Origin: Sphingobacterium kitahiroshimense
GTDB lineage: Bacteria > Bacteroidota > Bacteroidia > Sphingobacteriales > Sphingobacteriaceae
Direction: 5' to 3'
Assembly (NCBI RefSeq): GCF_025961315.1
Contig: NZ_JAOQNK010000001.1
Span: 806,001 to 870,000 of the forward strand
Length of the DNA stretch: 64,000 nucleotides
How positions within the stretch are numbered: the first letter of the stretch is position 1; each line of letters starts with the position of its first letter. Under the pieces are notes generated by a model that saw only the letters and a program-made list of their open reading frames with translations, ran no database searches and was not told the DNA's origin. Made by a program: the position numbers and the translations under genes. This document shows positions 1-8,286 of the stretch, one piece after another.

Positions 1-2
1 TG

Positions 3-116
3 GGGCATTTGCTGGCAGAATTTGGGACAACTCTTCAGATTGTTCAGAAGCTAATACGTGGTAATAAACTTAGGGATATATTATCTAAATATCCTATTTT
101 AGAAAAAATCAAATAG
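3..116 (+). CDS. 3' end of a gene cut by the window edge
   Basis: An open frame enters from the left edge and ends at the TAG at 114-116, giving about 37 residues. The visible tail is amphipathic and rich in Leu, Ile and Lys, and I recognise no family in it. A short hairpin follows directly and a larger one 30 nt later, which fits a real gene end. The product cannot be named from this fragment. Confidence 0.5.
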   Translation, partial: GHLLAEFGTTLQIVQKLIRGNKLRDILSKYPILEKIK

Positions 117-120
117 AATT

Positions 121-189
121 AAGAAGAGCAGCTCTTCTTTGATTAACAATCAAATATGTACTCTTCCTAGGAACTACATATTTGATTGT
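121..189 (+). terminator. Two successive hairpins after the partial gene
   Basis: The first is a 9-bp inverted repeat (121-129 with 131-139) that ends in a short T run. The second is a perfect 15-bp inverted repeat (146-160 with 175-189, loop 161-174) followed by a T-rich stretch. Both lie just past the stop codon at 116 and are best read as a transcription end. Confidence 0.5.
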
Positions 190-347
190 CGGATGATTTT
201 TAATAAAATAATAAGTCTACCAAAATGCGAAGTCTTCATTTACTACTTATATATGATGACCAAAATATGATTGTAAAAAATAATTCTTTTTCAGTGCTAT
301 TCTAGTAAAATCACATAAACCGTTATCTTAATAACCTCTCCAAATTG

Positions 348-794
348 CTATGAAGTGGCCCAAGTCAAATTTGGTAAGTTTTTAAGTAATTTTTTAGTTT
401 CACACATCAAAATCGGGCTTTTACGAAAAAAATTCACATTAGATTCCGGAAATACATATAGAAGACTGGCGTTAAATTTTATTGGAAACTGGGATTTGCC
501 CTCTGAAGTGCTAATTTCTATAAAATGTCCACAATCTAAGTACGAATCTTTTTCAGCTAGATTGGATAAACTAATATTTAAACTGATTTTATCCATACTG
601 ATTTCCTCTGGGCAACTATCTTTTTTTAAATACAGAACACTTCTATTTATATAGCAATAAGATATTCTTTTGGAAATTCTCAATATTATGGAAATCAGAA
701 TAAACAAAAATATGCAAATACAAAATAAAGTTAATGAGATAGTCTGAATCATCATTTTTATTGATTCAAAAGAAAAAGGAAATTCCATTACCAA
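348..794 (-). CDS. Hypothetical single-pass membrane protein
   Basis: This 148-residue frame has one strongly hydrophobic segment at about residues 14-40, then a basic stretch and a soluble C-terminal part of about 100 residues. I recognise no family. The composition is very AT-rich and no clear promoter is visible. An open frame on the opposite strand covers 355-654, so coding status is uncertain. The single membrane segment with a basic cytoplasmic-side flank is what favours this strand. It could also be a decayed gene or a spurious frame. Confidence 0.35.
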   Translation of the reverse strand: MVMEFPFSFESIKMMIQTISLTLFCICIFLFILISIILRISKRISYCYINRSVLYLKKDSCPEEISMDKISLNISLSNLAEKDSYLDCGHFIEISTSEGKSQFPIKFNASLLYVFPESNVNFFRKSPILMCETKKLLKNLPNLTWATS

Positions 795-1054
795 TGCAAT
801 CGATAAATTTATAAAAGCTATGAGGCATAATAAATTTTGATATTTTTTTAATGAGTTAAAATTCTTTGGAGAAACCCTTCTATTACTGAATCTTCCATTT
901 CTATTAATATTATTCTATAATAAATGATAAAAATTAAATTTGAACGCTGATTTTCTTAATCTTACTTCTCATTTTTTGCCAATGATAATGAACGGCGGAT
1001 ATTAACACTAATTTTTTCAAAAAATAGACTTCAATTTATTCGAAGGAGATCAAG

Positions 1055-1582
1055 TTAATTTTTAAAATAGTTCTTACTAAATTCACTGATAGAAAGAGTA
1101 TTTACGGATGTGTTTTGTAAAAAATGTTCTACTCTATATGCCCTTAAGCGATCTTTTTTGGTTAATTTCCACATTAATATATCAAAATTTAATTTCGAGA
1201 AATCTATTCTTAGTTTTTCTAATTCTAGTCGATGAACTTGCATATCCATCTCTAAAAATTGATCAAAAAGAAGTAGCCTGTTACACAAAAAGTAGACATT
1301 ATCTTGTTCCAAAAATATATTTCTTTTAAAAGAAGACAGCAAGGAATCTTTAATTCTCACCCAGAAAGATTCTTCCTTAAGAAAAATTAAATTATCCACT
1401 TTTTCGACTTCTAGATTCAATCTATTCATTAGATAAGCAACAATATTTTTGGGTGAAATTTGATTTTTATAAAAATTCCTCAAATTATCAATGGATTCCC
1501 ATCTACTTCTATCCAAAGACAAATCAATTTGATTTATATAAGCATATAAAAATACAACAAAAGCATAATCTATTTTCATCAC
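1055..1582 (-). CDS. Hypothetical protein, AT-rich orphan
   Basis: This is a 175-residue, predominantly helical, charged protein with no signal peptide or convincing membrane helix, although the first 20 residues are fairly hydrophobic. It is rich in Leu, Asn, Lys, Phe and Ile, as expected from very AT-rich DNA. I recognise no domain. It stands alone between non-coding stretches of 260 bp and 275 bp. Its composition differs from the metabolic genes further right, which may mean recent acquisition. The length without stops in such AT-rich DNA supports real coding. Confidence 0.5.
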   Translation of the reverse strand: MMKIDYAFVVFLYAYINQIDLSLDRSRWESIDNLRNFYKNQISPKNIVAYLMNRLNLEVEKVDNLIFLKEESFWVRIKDSLLSSFKRNIFLEQDNVYFLCNRLLLFDQFLEMDMQVHRLELEKLRIDFSKLNFDILMWKLTKKDRLRAYRVEHFLQNTSVNTLSISEFSKNYFKN

Positions 1583-1678
1583 TGCATTTCATATAAAGTT
1601 TACTATTTCCACCAATTCTTACTAAAAAAAGACTCTATTGTTTTCAGATTTGGAGGAGCGCCTACAATCACTAAAAGT

Positions 1679-1719
1679 TAAAAATCAGCAAGTCAATATA
1701 AGTGACTTGCTGATTTTTA
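1679..1719. terminator. Bidirectional intrinsic terminator
   Basis: A perfect 17-bp inverted repeat (1679-1695 with 1703-1719, 7-nt loop) has an A run on the left and a T run on the right, so it can work on either strand. It lies 138 bp past the stop of the AAA+ ATPase gene at 1858, in that gene's direction of transcription. Nothing else is visible in 1583-1857. Confidence 0.75.
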
Positions 1720-1857
1720 ATATTATCAAAATTTAGAATCAAAATTTTACATCATAGCTCGCCCGGTGAAGATAATAAACAGCAAATAAAACAAAGCATA
1801 TTTTTCATCATTTACGTAAGTAATGAAAAAAATATATGATTTTCCAGTGCTAGCTTG

Positions 1858-3324
1858 CTATAGATTGTTTCTCAAATATTCTTGAAACTTATCTTGAAAC
1901 TGCAAACCGCTACCTACTCTGTATTTACTTAACTTGTTATTGAGCGTAAGTCCCCATAGGATGAATTCGGTCAGAAAATAGAAATCTTCAGGCTTCGTCT
2001 GTGGCTGATACTGCTGTATCAAACTGCGGATAGGTGTCACTTCGTCCAATGCATGTTCGTAATCTACATCAGTGAGTTCATCGGATAATTCAATACCCTC
2101 CGATTCCGAGAACCAGCGGACAATATCATCGTAGGGATAGCGTTCATTTTCCTTTTCAAATTTCTCAATTTTTGGAAATAAAGTAAGAAATATACTTTTA
2201 ACGGCATTCTCAATCAACTGAATTGCCACAGTACCGGCTCCCTCCTGCTCACCTTCATATACGAGCTCAACCTTACCGGTTATAGCCGGCACAATACCCA
2301 TAAAATCGCTCAATCTTATTGCTGTGGCCGGAGCTCCATTTTTGAGCATCCGCAGTTCGGCAGTACTTAATAAGTTTTGAAATGCGGTAATACTCATACG
2401 CGCACTGACACCACTTTTTTCATCAACATATTCGCTATTGCGGGCTTCAAAACTGATCTGCTCAATCAATTCACGAGCCAGTTCTGGAACATATATTTGT
2501 TCCTTTTGTGCAGCTTCTAGGTTAGCTTCTTGAGCAGTAATGGTTTTTGCAATCGCTACTGTTTCAGGGTAATGTGTTAATATCTGTGATCCTATCCGGT
2601 CTTTGAGGGGCGTTACGATACTTCCTCTGTTGGTGTAATCTTCCGGATTTGCAGTGAACACAAACTGGACATCCAACGGCAGACGTAATTTAAATCCGCG
2701 GATCTGGATGTCTCCTTCTTGCAATATATTAAAAAGTGCTACCTGAATTCTCGCCTGAAGATCGGGCAGTTCATTGATAACAAATATCGAGCGATTCGCT
2801 CGTGGAATCATGCCAAAATGAATCACACGATCGTCTGCATAGCTCAGTCTCAGATTTGCGGCTTTGATCGGATCTACATCGCCGATCAAATCTGCGACAG
2901 TTACATCCGGTGTGGCAAGTTTCTCTGCAAAGCGATCACTTCTATGAAGCCAATCGATTGGTGTATCATTACCCTTTTCCTTTAATAATTCTACAGCATA
3001 ACGCGATATTGGGTTATAGGGATCATCATTAATTTCAGAGCCTTGTACCACAGGTACATATTCATCTAATAGATTAATCATTAGCCTGGCTAGACGTGTC
3101 TTTGCTTGACCACGAAGACCAAGGAAATTGATATTATGTTTGGAGAGGATAGCTCTTTCTAGTTCTGGAATAACGGTATCCTCGTAGCCGTGTACTCCGG
3201 TAAATACAGTTTCGCCGTTGCTTATCTTTGTAATCAGATTCTGACGCAATTCTTCTTTTATTGTCTTCGGTTTGTAGCCAGAAGCTTTCAGTGTGCCAAA
3301 TGTTGTTATCTTCGTGTAATCCAT
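1858..3324 (-). CDS. MoxR/ChlI-type AAA+ ATPase
   Basis: This 488-residue cytoplasmic AAA+ ATPase resembles the magnesium chelatase ChlI/MoxR class. The Walker A motif GLRGQAKT is at residues 69-76; Ala before the Lys is normal for MoxR and RavA relatives. The Walker B-like FVINE is at 181-185, and a sensor-type FTANPEDYTNRG follows near 227. The C-terminal 200 residues form the usual helical lid plus an extension. Such ATPases remodel partners through a VWA-domain protein, and one is encoded directly upstream (3390-4511) with a 65-bp gap on the same strand. There is no cobalt or magnesium chelatase large subunit nearby, so a tetrapyrrole role is unlikely. The substrate is unknown. Confidence 0.85.
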   Translation of the reverse strand: MDYTKITTFGTLKASGYKPKTIKEELRQNLITKISNGETVFTGVHGYEDTVIPELERAILSKHNINFLGLRGQAKTRLARLMINLLDEYVPVVQGSEINDDPYNPISRYAVELLKEKGNDTPIDWLHRSDRFAEKLATPDVTVADLIGDVDPIKAANLRLSYADDRVIHFGMIPRANRSIFVINELPDLQARIQVALFNILQEGDIQIRGFKLRLPLDVQFVFTANPEDYTNRGSIVTPLKDRIGSQILTHYPETVAIAKTITAQEANLEAAQKEQIYVPELARELIEQISFEARNSEYVDEKSGVSARMSITAFQNLLSTAELRMLKNGAPATAIRLSDFMGIVPAITGKVELVYEGEQEGAGTVAIQLIENAVKSIFLTLFPKIEKFEKENERYPYDDIVRWFSESEGIELSDELTDVDYEHALDEVTPIRSLIQQYQPQTKPEDFYFLTEFILWGLTLNNKLSKYRVGSGLQFQDKFQEYLRNNL

Positions 3325-3389
3325 ATGTTCTTATAATGAAGCGCAAATACTGCGCAAGATGTATATCCTGTTATTGTTAACGTAATTTT

Positions 3390-4511
3390 TTATCGTATTC
3401 TTTTTCTGCGATTTTCTTCGTAATCCTCAAAAATCATTTCTCCAAGATCTCCAAGTCCTGTATAGTAAGCTTTTCCCTGATTTGAAGCCGTAAATTCGTC
3501 AACAAATTCCTGCAGATAGGGATCTGAAGTGATCATGAAGGTTGTAATGGGTATTCCCAGCTTTCTGGCCTGTGCGGCCATACTATAGCACTTGCTGGTG
3601 ATAAAAGGATCTAAACCCATCGGATTTTTATAGTAACTACCATCGGGCATGTTTAAACAGCTCGGCTTTCCATCAGTAATCATAAATATCTGCTTGTTAG
3701 CATGCCGTTTACGTCTGAGGATCTCCATCGCCAACTTCAAGCCTGCGACCGTATTGGTGTGAAATGGTCCTACTTGCAGATAAGGTAGATCTTTTATCGC
3801 TATAGGCCAAGCATCGTTACCAAAAACAATGATGTCAAGTGAGTCCTTGGGATAACGAGTCAGGATAAGTTCTGATAAAGCCATGGCCACTTTCTTTGCG
3901 GGTGTGATCCGGTCTTCACCGTATAGAATCATACTATGGCTGATATCAATCATCAACACGGTACTCATCTGTGATTTAAACTGGGTGTCTTCGACAACGA
4001 GATCATTTTCTGATAAGGCGAACTCTCCTATTCCATGATTAATCTGCGCATTTTTAAGGCTCTCGGTCAAGGCTATTTTCTCGAGGCTATCTCCATACTG
4101 ATAATTTCTGAAATCGCCCATATTTTCGTCACTCCGCCCTTGGTGATTAGTTTTATGATTGCCGGACTTTCCTTTTCGCATCTTTCCAAAAATCTGATCT
4201 AAGGCATGCTGCCGTAAGGCTTTTTCCAGCTTTGAGGTAATAGAAGAGCTACCATTGCCGCCTAGTTCCAATTTTTCTCTGATGTATCCTTTATTCTTCA
4301 GATCTGCAATGAAATCATCAATGGTATATGCTGGAGTTGTCAGTTTAAATTCTTTGTCCAATTGCCGCAACCAATCAATAGCTTCATCAAAATCACCGGA
4401 GGTGTGAGTAATCAGCTCTTTGAAAATATCAAATAATTTGTCAAAAGGCGTTTGAAACGGCTCGTCATATTGCTTAAAGATAAAACCCTTATTTCGTTTC
4501 GTGCTGTTCAT
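3390..4511 (-). CDS. VWA-domain protein, partner of the MoxR-type ATPase
   Basis: This is a 373-residue protein without a signal peptide. Residues 20-180 are a helical, charged region with a Gly/Lys/Asn-rich linker near 111-130. The C-terminal half is a von Willebrand A domain with the MIDAS metal motif DISHS at 189-193. It is first in a two-gene unit with the AAA+ ATPase downstream. The pairing matches the general MoxR-VWA arrangement (for example RavA-ViaA or ChlI-ChlD), in which the VWA protein is an adaptor for the ATPase. The target complex cannot be told from sequence. Confidence 0.85.
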   Translation of the reverse strand: MNSTKRNKGFIFKQYDEPFQTPFDKLFDIFKELITHTSGDFDEAIDWLRQLDKEFKLTTPAYTIDDFIADLKNKGYIREKLELGGNGSSSITSKLEKALRQHALDQIFGKMRKGKSGNHKTNHQGRSDENMGDFRNYQYGDSLEKIALTESLKNAQINHGIGEFALSENDLVVEDTQFKSQMSTVLMIDISHSMILYGEDRITPAKKVAMALSELILTRYPKDSLDIIVFGNDAWPIAIKDLPYLQVGPFHTNTVAGLKLAMEILRRKRHANKQIFMITDGKPSCLNMPDGSYYKNPMGLDPFITSKCYSMAAQARKLGIPITTFMITSDPYLQEFVDEFTASNQGKAYYTGLGDLGEMIFEDYEENRRKRIR

Positions 4512-4721
4512 GGATTCATTTTATTAGCATAAAGAAGCTATTCGCATATTGTAATCGGAATAACTTCGAAAGTTGAATTTACGAAATATAAATCCTTATA
4601 AAGAATCATAAACCATATGGTCTTCGTTTTAAAGACTCAACATAAAAACAACTTTTTCCTCTTTAGCTTAATTTTTATTAAATTGCTATTCTTCAGTTTT
4701 TTTTACCAAAATATACGACCA

Positions 4722-5336
4722 ATGTGGACTTTTACAGTGAAAAATAAAATTAAGGCTGCGATGTTGTTTTTCTCTGTCCTTTGTTTAGTGATGTTGACCA
4801 ATATTCAAGAGCAACACTTGGTCAAAAGAATTAACGAATCTGTAACATCTTTATACTCGGATCGATTAGTGGTGGCTGATTATATTCACAAGCTTTCAAA
4901 TCGCATGGAGAAATTGCTTGTCTTACTATCTGCACCTCAATATTCATCTAAAGACGTTAATTTGGAACTAGATAAAATCAAGCAAATCACTACACTTTAT
5001 GAAAAAACTGTGCTTACAGATAAAGAAAACGTCAATTTTAATACATTTAAAATCTACATTCAACAAATAGCGCAAAATGTTAATGCCACAGATCATGCTA
5101 AAGCTATTGAGATCAGCAAACAAGCACGACAAACTTTAGAAACATTGTCTTCGATTCAATTGGAAGAAGGAAAAGTAAAGCTGGACGAAGTAATCAGTAT
5201 GACGAGTAGAAGTAGATTAATGTCTTACATCGAAATCGTGATCCTAATTGTTATTGCAATATTAATTCAAATTTTGGTATTTTCCGCTAAAGTGGAGATG
5301 GGTGCAAAAGTTCCAAAGGATCATAACCTAAACTAA
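4722..5336 (+). CDS. Four-helix-bundle (4HB_MCP-like) membrane sensor without output domain
   Basis: I choose the ATG at 4722 (204 residues). An in-frame ATG at 4617 would add 35 residues of a second hydrophobic stretch. From 4722 the protein has an N-terminal membrane helix at about 8-25, a periplasmic helical segment of about 145 residues, and a second membrane helix at about 178-198 with a short cytoplasmic tail. This is the topology of chemoreceptor 4HB ligand-binding modules, but no HAMP, kinase or methyl-accepting domain follows. It could work with a partner protein or be a stand-alone membrane protein. It is a single gene, divergent from the VWA-ATPase unit. Confidence 0.65.
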   Translation: MWTFTVKNKIKAAMLFFSVLCLVMLTNIQEQHLVKRINESVTSLYSDRLVVADYIHKLSNRMEKLLVLLSAPQYSSKDVNLELDKIKQITTLYEKTVLTDKENVNFNTFKIYIQQIAQNVNATDHAKAIEISKQARQTLETLSSIQLEEGKVKLDEVISMTSRSRLMSYIEIVILIVIAILIQILVFSAKVEMGAKVPKDHNLN

Positions 5337-5582
5337 TCGAAAGTCCAAATTCATTCCCCAGACCTAGTGGTTTTTAAATAGATTGAGTTGCGAGATTTCA
5401 ATGTAAATACATCATTTTCATGACTTTTATAAACAAAACTAATTCTTATTTTACGATCAGATATAGAAACTTTCAGATCTTCGATTTTTTGGACTGTGAA
5501 CTGATAATTTATTGGAGTTAGTTTTTTCAAAATATTAAGTAAAAACTAATATTCCTATTTTATTCCTATGAAAATTATTATG

Positions 5583-5590
5583 TATGTTTG
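5583..5590 (+). promoter_or_regulatory. Candidate Bacteroidota -7 box
   Basis: TATGTTTG fits the TAnnTTTG consensus and places a start site about 27 nt before the DUF1080 gene. No TTG is seen at the -33 position. The rest of 5337-5582 shows nothing else that I can name. Confidence 0.4.
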
Positions 5591-5623
5591 TTTTAACGAT
5601 AATCATTCAAACCTAAACCAAAT

Positions 5624-6316
5624 ATGAACTTTTATTATTCTGTTCTTTTTATTGTCAGCAGCTTAGCGTTTTCCCTATCTTCGTGTGCGCAATCAAAAAA
5701 CCTATTTAACGGCAAGGACTTAGCTGGCTGGCATATCGATGTTCCAGAAATGGACAAAAATACGACTGTAAAAAGCCCTTTTCTTGTCAGAGATGGGATG
5801 CTGGTAAGTATGGGTAATCCAAATGGCCATATTATAACCGATAAGTCGTATAAAAACTATAGTCTGGATGTCGAATACCGTTTTGCAGGAAAATCAGGAA
5901 ACTGCGGTGTACTGGTGCATGCCTCTACTCCACGCGCGCTTTATGGAATGTTTCCAAAATCTATTGAAGTACAGATGATGCATGAAAATGCGGGAGACTT
6001 TTGGTGTATTGTGGAGGACATTAAAGTACCAAATATGGTTGAGCGTCGAGGTGAACCTGCTGAATGGGGCATTACAGAAGATAAAAAACGTCGGATTTTG
6101 AATCTTACCGACAATTCTGAGAAACCTCTTGGTGAATGGAACAGTATGAGGATTGAATGCTTAGACCGGAAGATAAAAGTATGGGTAAATGGTGACCTTG
6201 TAAATGAAGGTTACGACTGTACCGCAAACAGTGGTCAGATTGCGCTTCAAGCTGAAGGTGCTGAAGTTGAATTCCGTAAGGTTTTACTAACGCCAATAAC
6301 GCATCTTTCTAAATAA
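5624..6316 (+). CDS. DUF1080 (3-keto-disaccharide hydrolase-like) lipoprotein
   Basis: This 230-residue protein has an SPII signal ending in the lipobox SSC, so it should be a surface or periplasmic lipoprotein. The mature part begins with LFNGKDLAGWH, the typical opening of DUF1080, a concanavalin-like beta-sandwich. It continues with the family's YSLDVEYRF and GNCGVLVHA stretches. Family members are annotated as 3-keto-disaccharide hydrolases or carbohydrate-binding proteins. The specific substrate is unknown. The gene stands alone, with a TAnnTTTG box upstream and a strong terminator downstream. Confidence 0.85.
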   Translation: MNFYYSVLFIVSSLAFSLSSCAQSKNLFNGKDLAGWHIDVPEMDKNTTVKSPFLVRDGMLVSMGNPNGHIITDKSYKNYSLDVEYRFAGKSGNCGVLVHASTPRALYGMFPKSIEVQMMHENAGDFWCIVEDIKVPNMVERRGEPAEWGITEDKKRRILNLTDNSEKPLGEWNSMRIECLDRKIKVWVNGDLVNEGYDCTANSGQIALQAEGAEVEFRKVLLTPITHLSK

Positions 6317-6390
6317 ATGATAATAGCAACAAAGCATTCATGCAAGTCTAAGTAATCATGCATTTGCAATAGTTAGTTCGCTGCTATAAA

Positions 6391-6428
6391 ATCTAGAAAG
6401 CCATTCCTAACGGAATGGCTTTCTAGAT
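6391..6428. terminator. Strong hairpin terminator
   Basis: A perfect 17-bp inverted repeat (6391-6407 with 6412-6428) has a TAAC loop. It lies 75 nt past the DUF1080 stop. The U tract is short, but the stem is unusually stable for this AT-rich genome. Confidence 0.7.
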
Positions 6429-6573
6429 TGATGACACTTTGTAGCATTCTGTTCAGATTTACTGTTTACATTCAAAATCGATAGTCTCAGGCGCAACTCT
6501 TTCCAGATCCGAAAAGGCTCCATTTACTTTATAAATTATACCCTTTTTTATATTTAACAAGCAAGTGATTTTA

Positions 6574-6581
6574 TATATTTG
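6574..6581 (+). promoter_or_regulatory. Candidate -7 box of the DUF5694 gene
   Basis: TATATTTG matches TAnnTTTG and predicts a leader of roughly 29 nt before the ATG at 6617. No -33 TTG is found at the right distance. Confidence 0.45.
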
Positions 6582-6616
6582 CAAAAAATCAATAACTTAA
6601 ATAAATATAAATAAAC

Positions 6617-7456
6617 ATGGGCAAAATTAACTTCATCTTATTTTTCTTAATTTTTCAACTCTCATTTGTATCGGCTCAAGAAAAAGTAAAAGTCATATTA
6701 TTAGGAACTTATCACTTTAATAATCCTGGAAATGATATGATCAAACAAAAAGACAGAAATATATTATCTAAAGAAAGCCAACAAGATTTAGAAGAAATTA
6801 CGAATAAAATTAAGACATCTGCTTATAAACCCGATCAAATATTTGTCGAGAGTAATTTTAACAAAAAGAACGAATTGAATGCAAACTACCAATCATATTT
6901 AAAAGATCAATATCACAAGTTCACAGATACAATAAAAAGAGAACGGTTAAAAAGATATTATATCGAAGGTGAAACTTTTCAGTTAGGTTATAGATTAGCG
7001 AAAAAATTAGAACACCAAGAATTATATCCTATTGATAGTATGATAGAAATGAGATTTGATATTTTATTAAAAGAGGTGAATGCAAATCCAGCTTTGAAAG
7101 AAGAATTCAGTAAAATTAATGCCTCTTTGTCGGATAACTGCCTAGAAAAAAGCAATCTGAGTGATATATTTATATGTATAAATAAAAAGTCCAACTTAGA
7201 TAAAAACATTGGTTTTTATATTTCATTTGCTAATAAAGTGATGACTAATGAGGATTATTTAGGGTCCAATCTTGTTACTGACTGGTATAAAAGGAATTTG
7301 GTTATGTACGCTAATATTCAGAATCAATTAAAACCTCATACCAAAACTATTCTTGTTCTGGTGGGTAGTGGACATGCTGCTATACTAAGACAGTTTTTTG
7401 AGGTCGACAAAAACTTTGAACTTGTTGACTTAACACAGGTTTTCGATGCTAAGTAA
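6617..7456 (+). CDS. Exported DUF5694 (TraB/ChaN-like) protein
   Basis: This 279-residue protein has a cleavable signal peptide (residues 1-20, ending SAQ). The mature part starts with VILLGTYHFNNPGND, the hallmark of DUF5694 proteins, and ends with VLVGSGHAAILRQFF, which supplies the second conserved His. The two Gly/His motifs recall the TraB/GumN and ChaN folds, where they sit at a putative metal or catalytic centre. Function in this family is not established. It is a single gene with its own promoter box and terminator. Confidence 0.75.
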   Translation: MGKINFILFFLIFQLSFVSAQEKVKVILLGTYHFNNPGNDMIKQKDRNILSKESQQDLEEITNKIKTSAYKPDQIFVESNFNKKNELNANYQSYLKDQYHKFTDTIKRERLKRYYIEGETFQLGYRLAKKLEHQELYPIDSMIEMRFDILLKEVNANPALKEEFSKINASLSDNCLEKSNLSDIFICINKKSNLDKNIGFYISFANKVMTNEDYLGSNLVTDWYKRNLVMYANIQNQLKPHTKTILVLVGSGHAAILRQFFEVDKNFELVDLTQVFDAK

Positions 7457-7521
7457 GTCAAACTCTTCCTACAGAATTGTGAAATATTATTAGACTCTTA
7501 AGCCAGTATATTTGCCATAAT

Positions 7522-7560
7522 AAAAAGCCGTTTGGTCATTCCAAACGGCTTTTTATTTTT
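7522..7560. terminator. Intrinsic terminator, bidirectional
   Basis: A perfect 14-bp stem (7522-7535 with 7541-7554), a 5-nt loop and a T tract end the DUF5694 transcript. The left-side A run lets it serve the convergent gene at 7612-8076 as well. Confidence 0.85.
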
Positions 7561-7611
7561 ATACTATCTTATTTATATTTTTTGGTACTGCTGCAAAAAA
7601 TATAAAGATCA

Positions 7612-8076
7612 CTACTTAACAGAGATATAGGTCTCTACCTCGGCTTCAGGGCCATCATTATATTTTTCACCATGTACGGTAAAATCTGCTTTGTAAGCTC
7701 TTTTTGAATTAAATTCTTGATCAGCCCAAATGCCCAGCCAGGTATTGAATATAGCTTCTGGCATCTTTCCTTTGGACACATATTCAGCATAGTCTCCCCC
7801 TTCGATCACTAACCCTTTAAGTCCTTCTGGAACGACCGTTAACGTGTTTACTTCATATCCGATAATGGTATCGTAATAGCCCGTAAAATCTGTTTCATAA
7901 TTTGTATAAACGGCATAGATATCGTTACTTACCTTTTGCTCAAGTTGATGTATGGTTTCATCTTTCCAAAACTTTTGCCATAATAATTCGATATCATTTG
8001 CAGCCTGTCCATTTTCATTGGTAGTTCGAATGGCCATACCGATAATCTTCTTTTCTTGAATGGTGATGTTGTTCAT
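7612..8076 (-). CDS. Stand-alone GyrI-like/AraC effector-binding domain protein
   Basis: This 154-residue cytoplasmic protein matches the GyrI-like (AraC effector-binding, SOUL-fold) pattern. It opens with a beta strand and IIGMAIRTTN, has a central YTNYETDFTGYYDTIIGYEV segment, and ends with strands around YISVK. There is no DNA-binding domain, so it is a single-domain form. Such proteins bind or hydrolyse small hydrophobic ligands, or act as drug-binding proteins. The gene stands alone and shares the terminator at 7522-7560. Confidence 0.75.
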   Translation of the reverse strand: MNNITIQEKKIIGMAIRTTNENGQAANDIELLWQKFWKDETIHQLEQKVSNDIYAVYTNYETDFTGYYDTIIGYEVNTLTVVPEGLKGLVIEGGDYAEYVSKGKMPEAIFNTWLGIWADQEFNSKRAYKADFTVHGEKYNDGPEAEVETYISVK

Positions 8077-8220
8077 TTTTTGATTTTTAATATTTAAACG
8101 AAGATAACGATGGCGACTGACAGCAGTATGTCAGCAGTAATAACGACATTAAATTAAACTTATGCCCGATTAAAAGGAATCATATATATAGAATGATACG
8201 CTGTTAGTTTGCACCTAAAT

Positions 8221-8256
8221 AAAAGCGCCGTACAATTTGAGATGTATGACGCTTTT
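8221..8256. terminator. Terminator of the phospholipase C gene
   Basis: An imperfect 14-bp stem (8221-8234 with 8243-8256, one mismatch and one G-U pair) is flanked by an A run on the left and a T run on the right. It lies 31 bp past the phospholipase stop. Confidence 0.7.
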
Positions 8257-8286
8257 TGTTTAATAATGGAAAGACCGTTGCGACTT

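Noticed and set aside
69..76. Walker A motif of the AAA+ ATPase with Ala in place of Gly (residue numbers of the protein at 1858-3324)
   Set aside because: GxxGxAKT/S is usual in MoxR and RavA-type ATPases, so it is not an anomaly.
355..654. Plus-strand ORF of 99 codons
   Set aside because: It lies opposite a minus-strand frame with a clear membrane segment, has no promoter box, and its translation looks like an antisense shadow.
3134..3346. Minus-strand ORF of 70 codons at the start of the AAA+ ATPase gene
   Set aside because: It is an alternate frame within the ATPase gene and has no features of its own.
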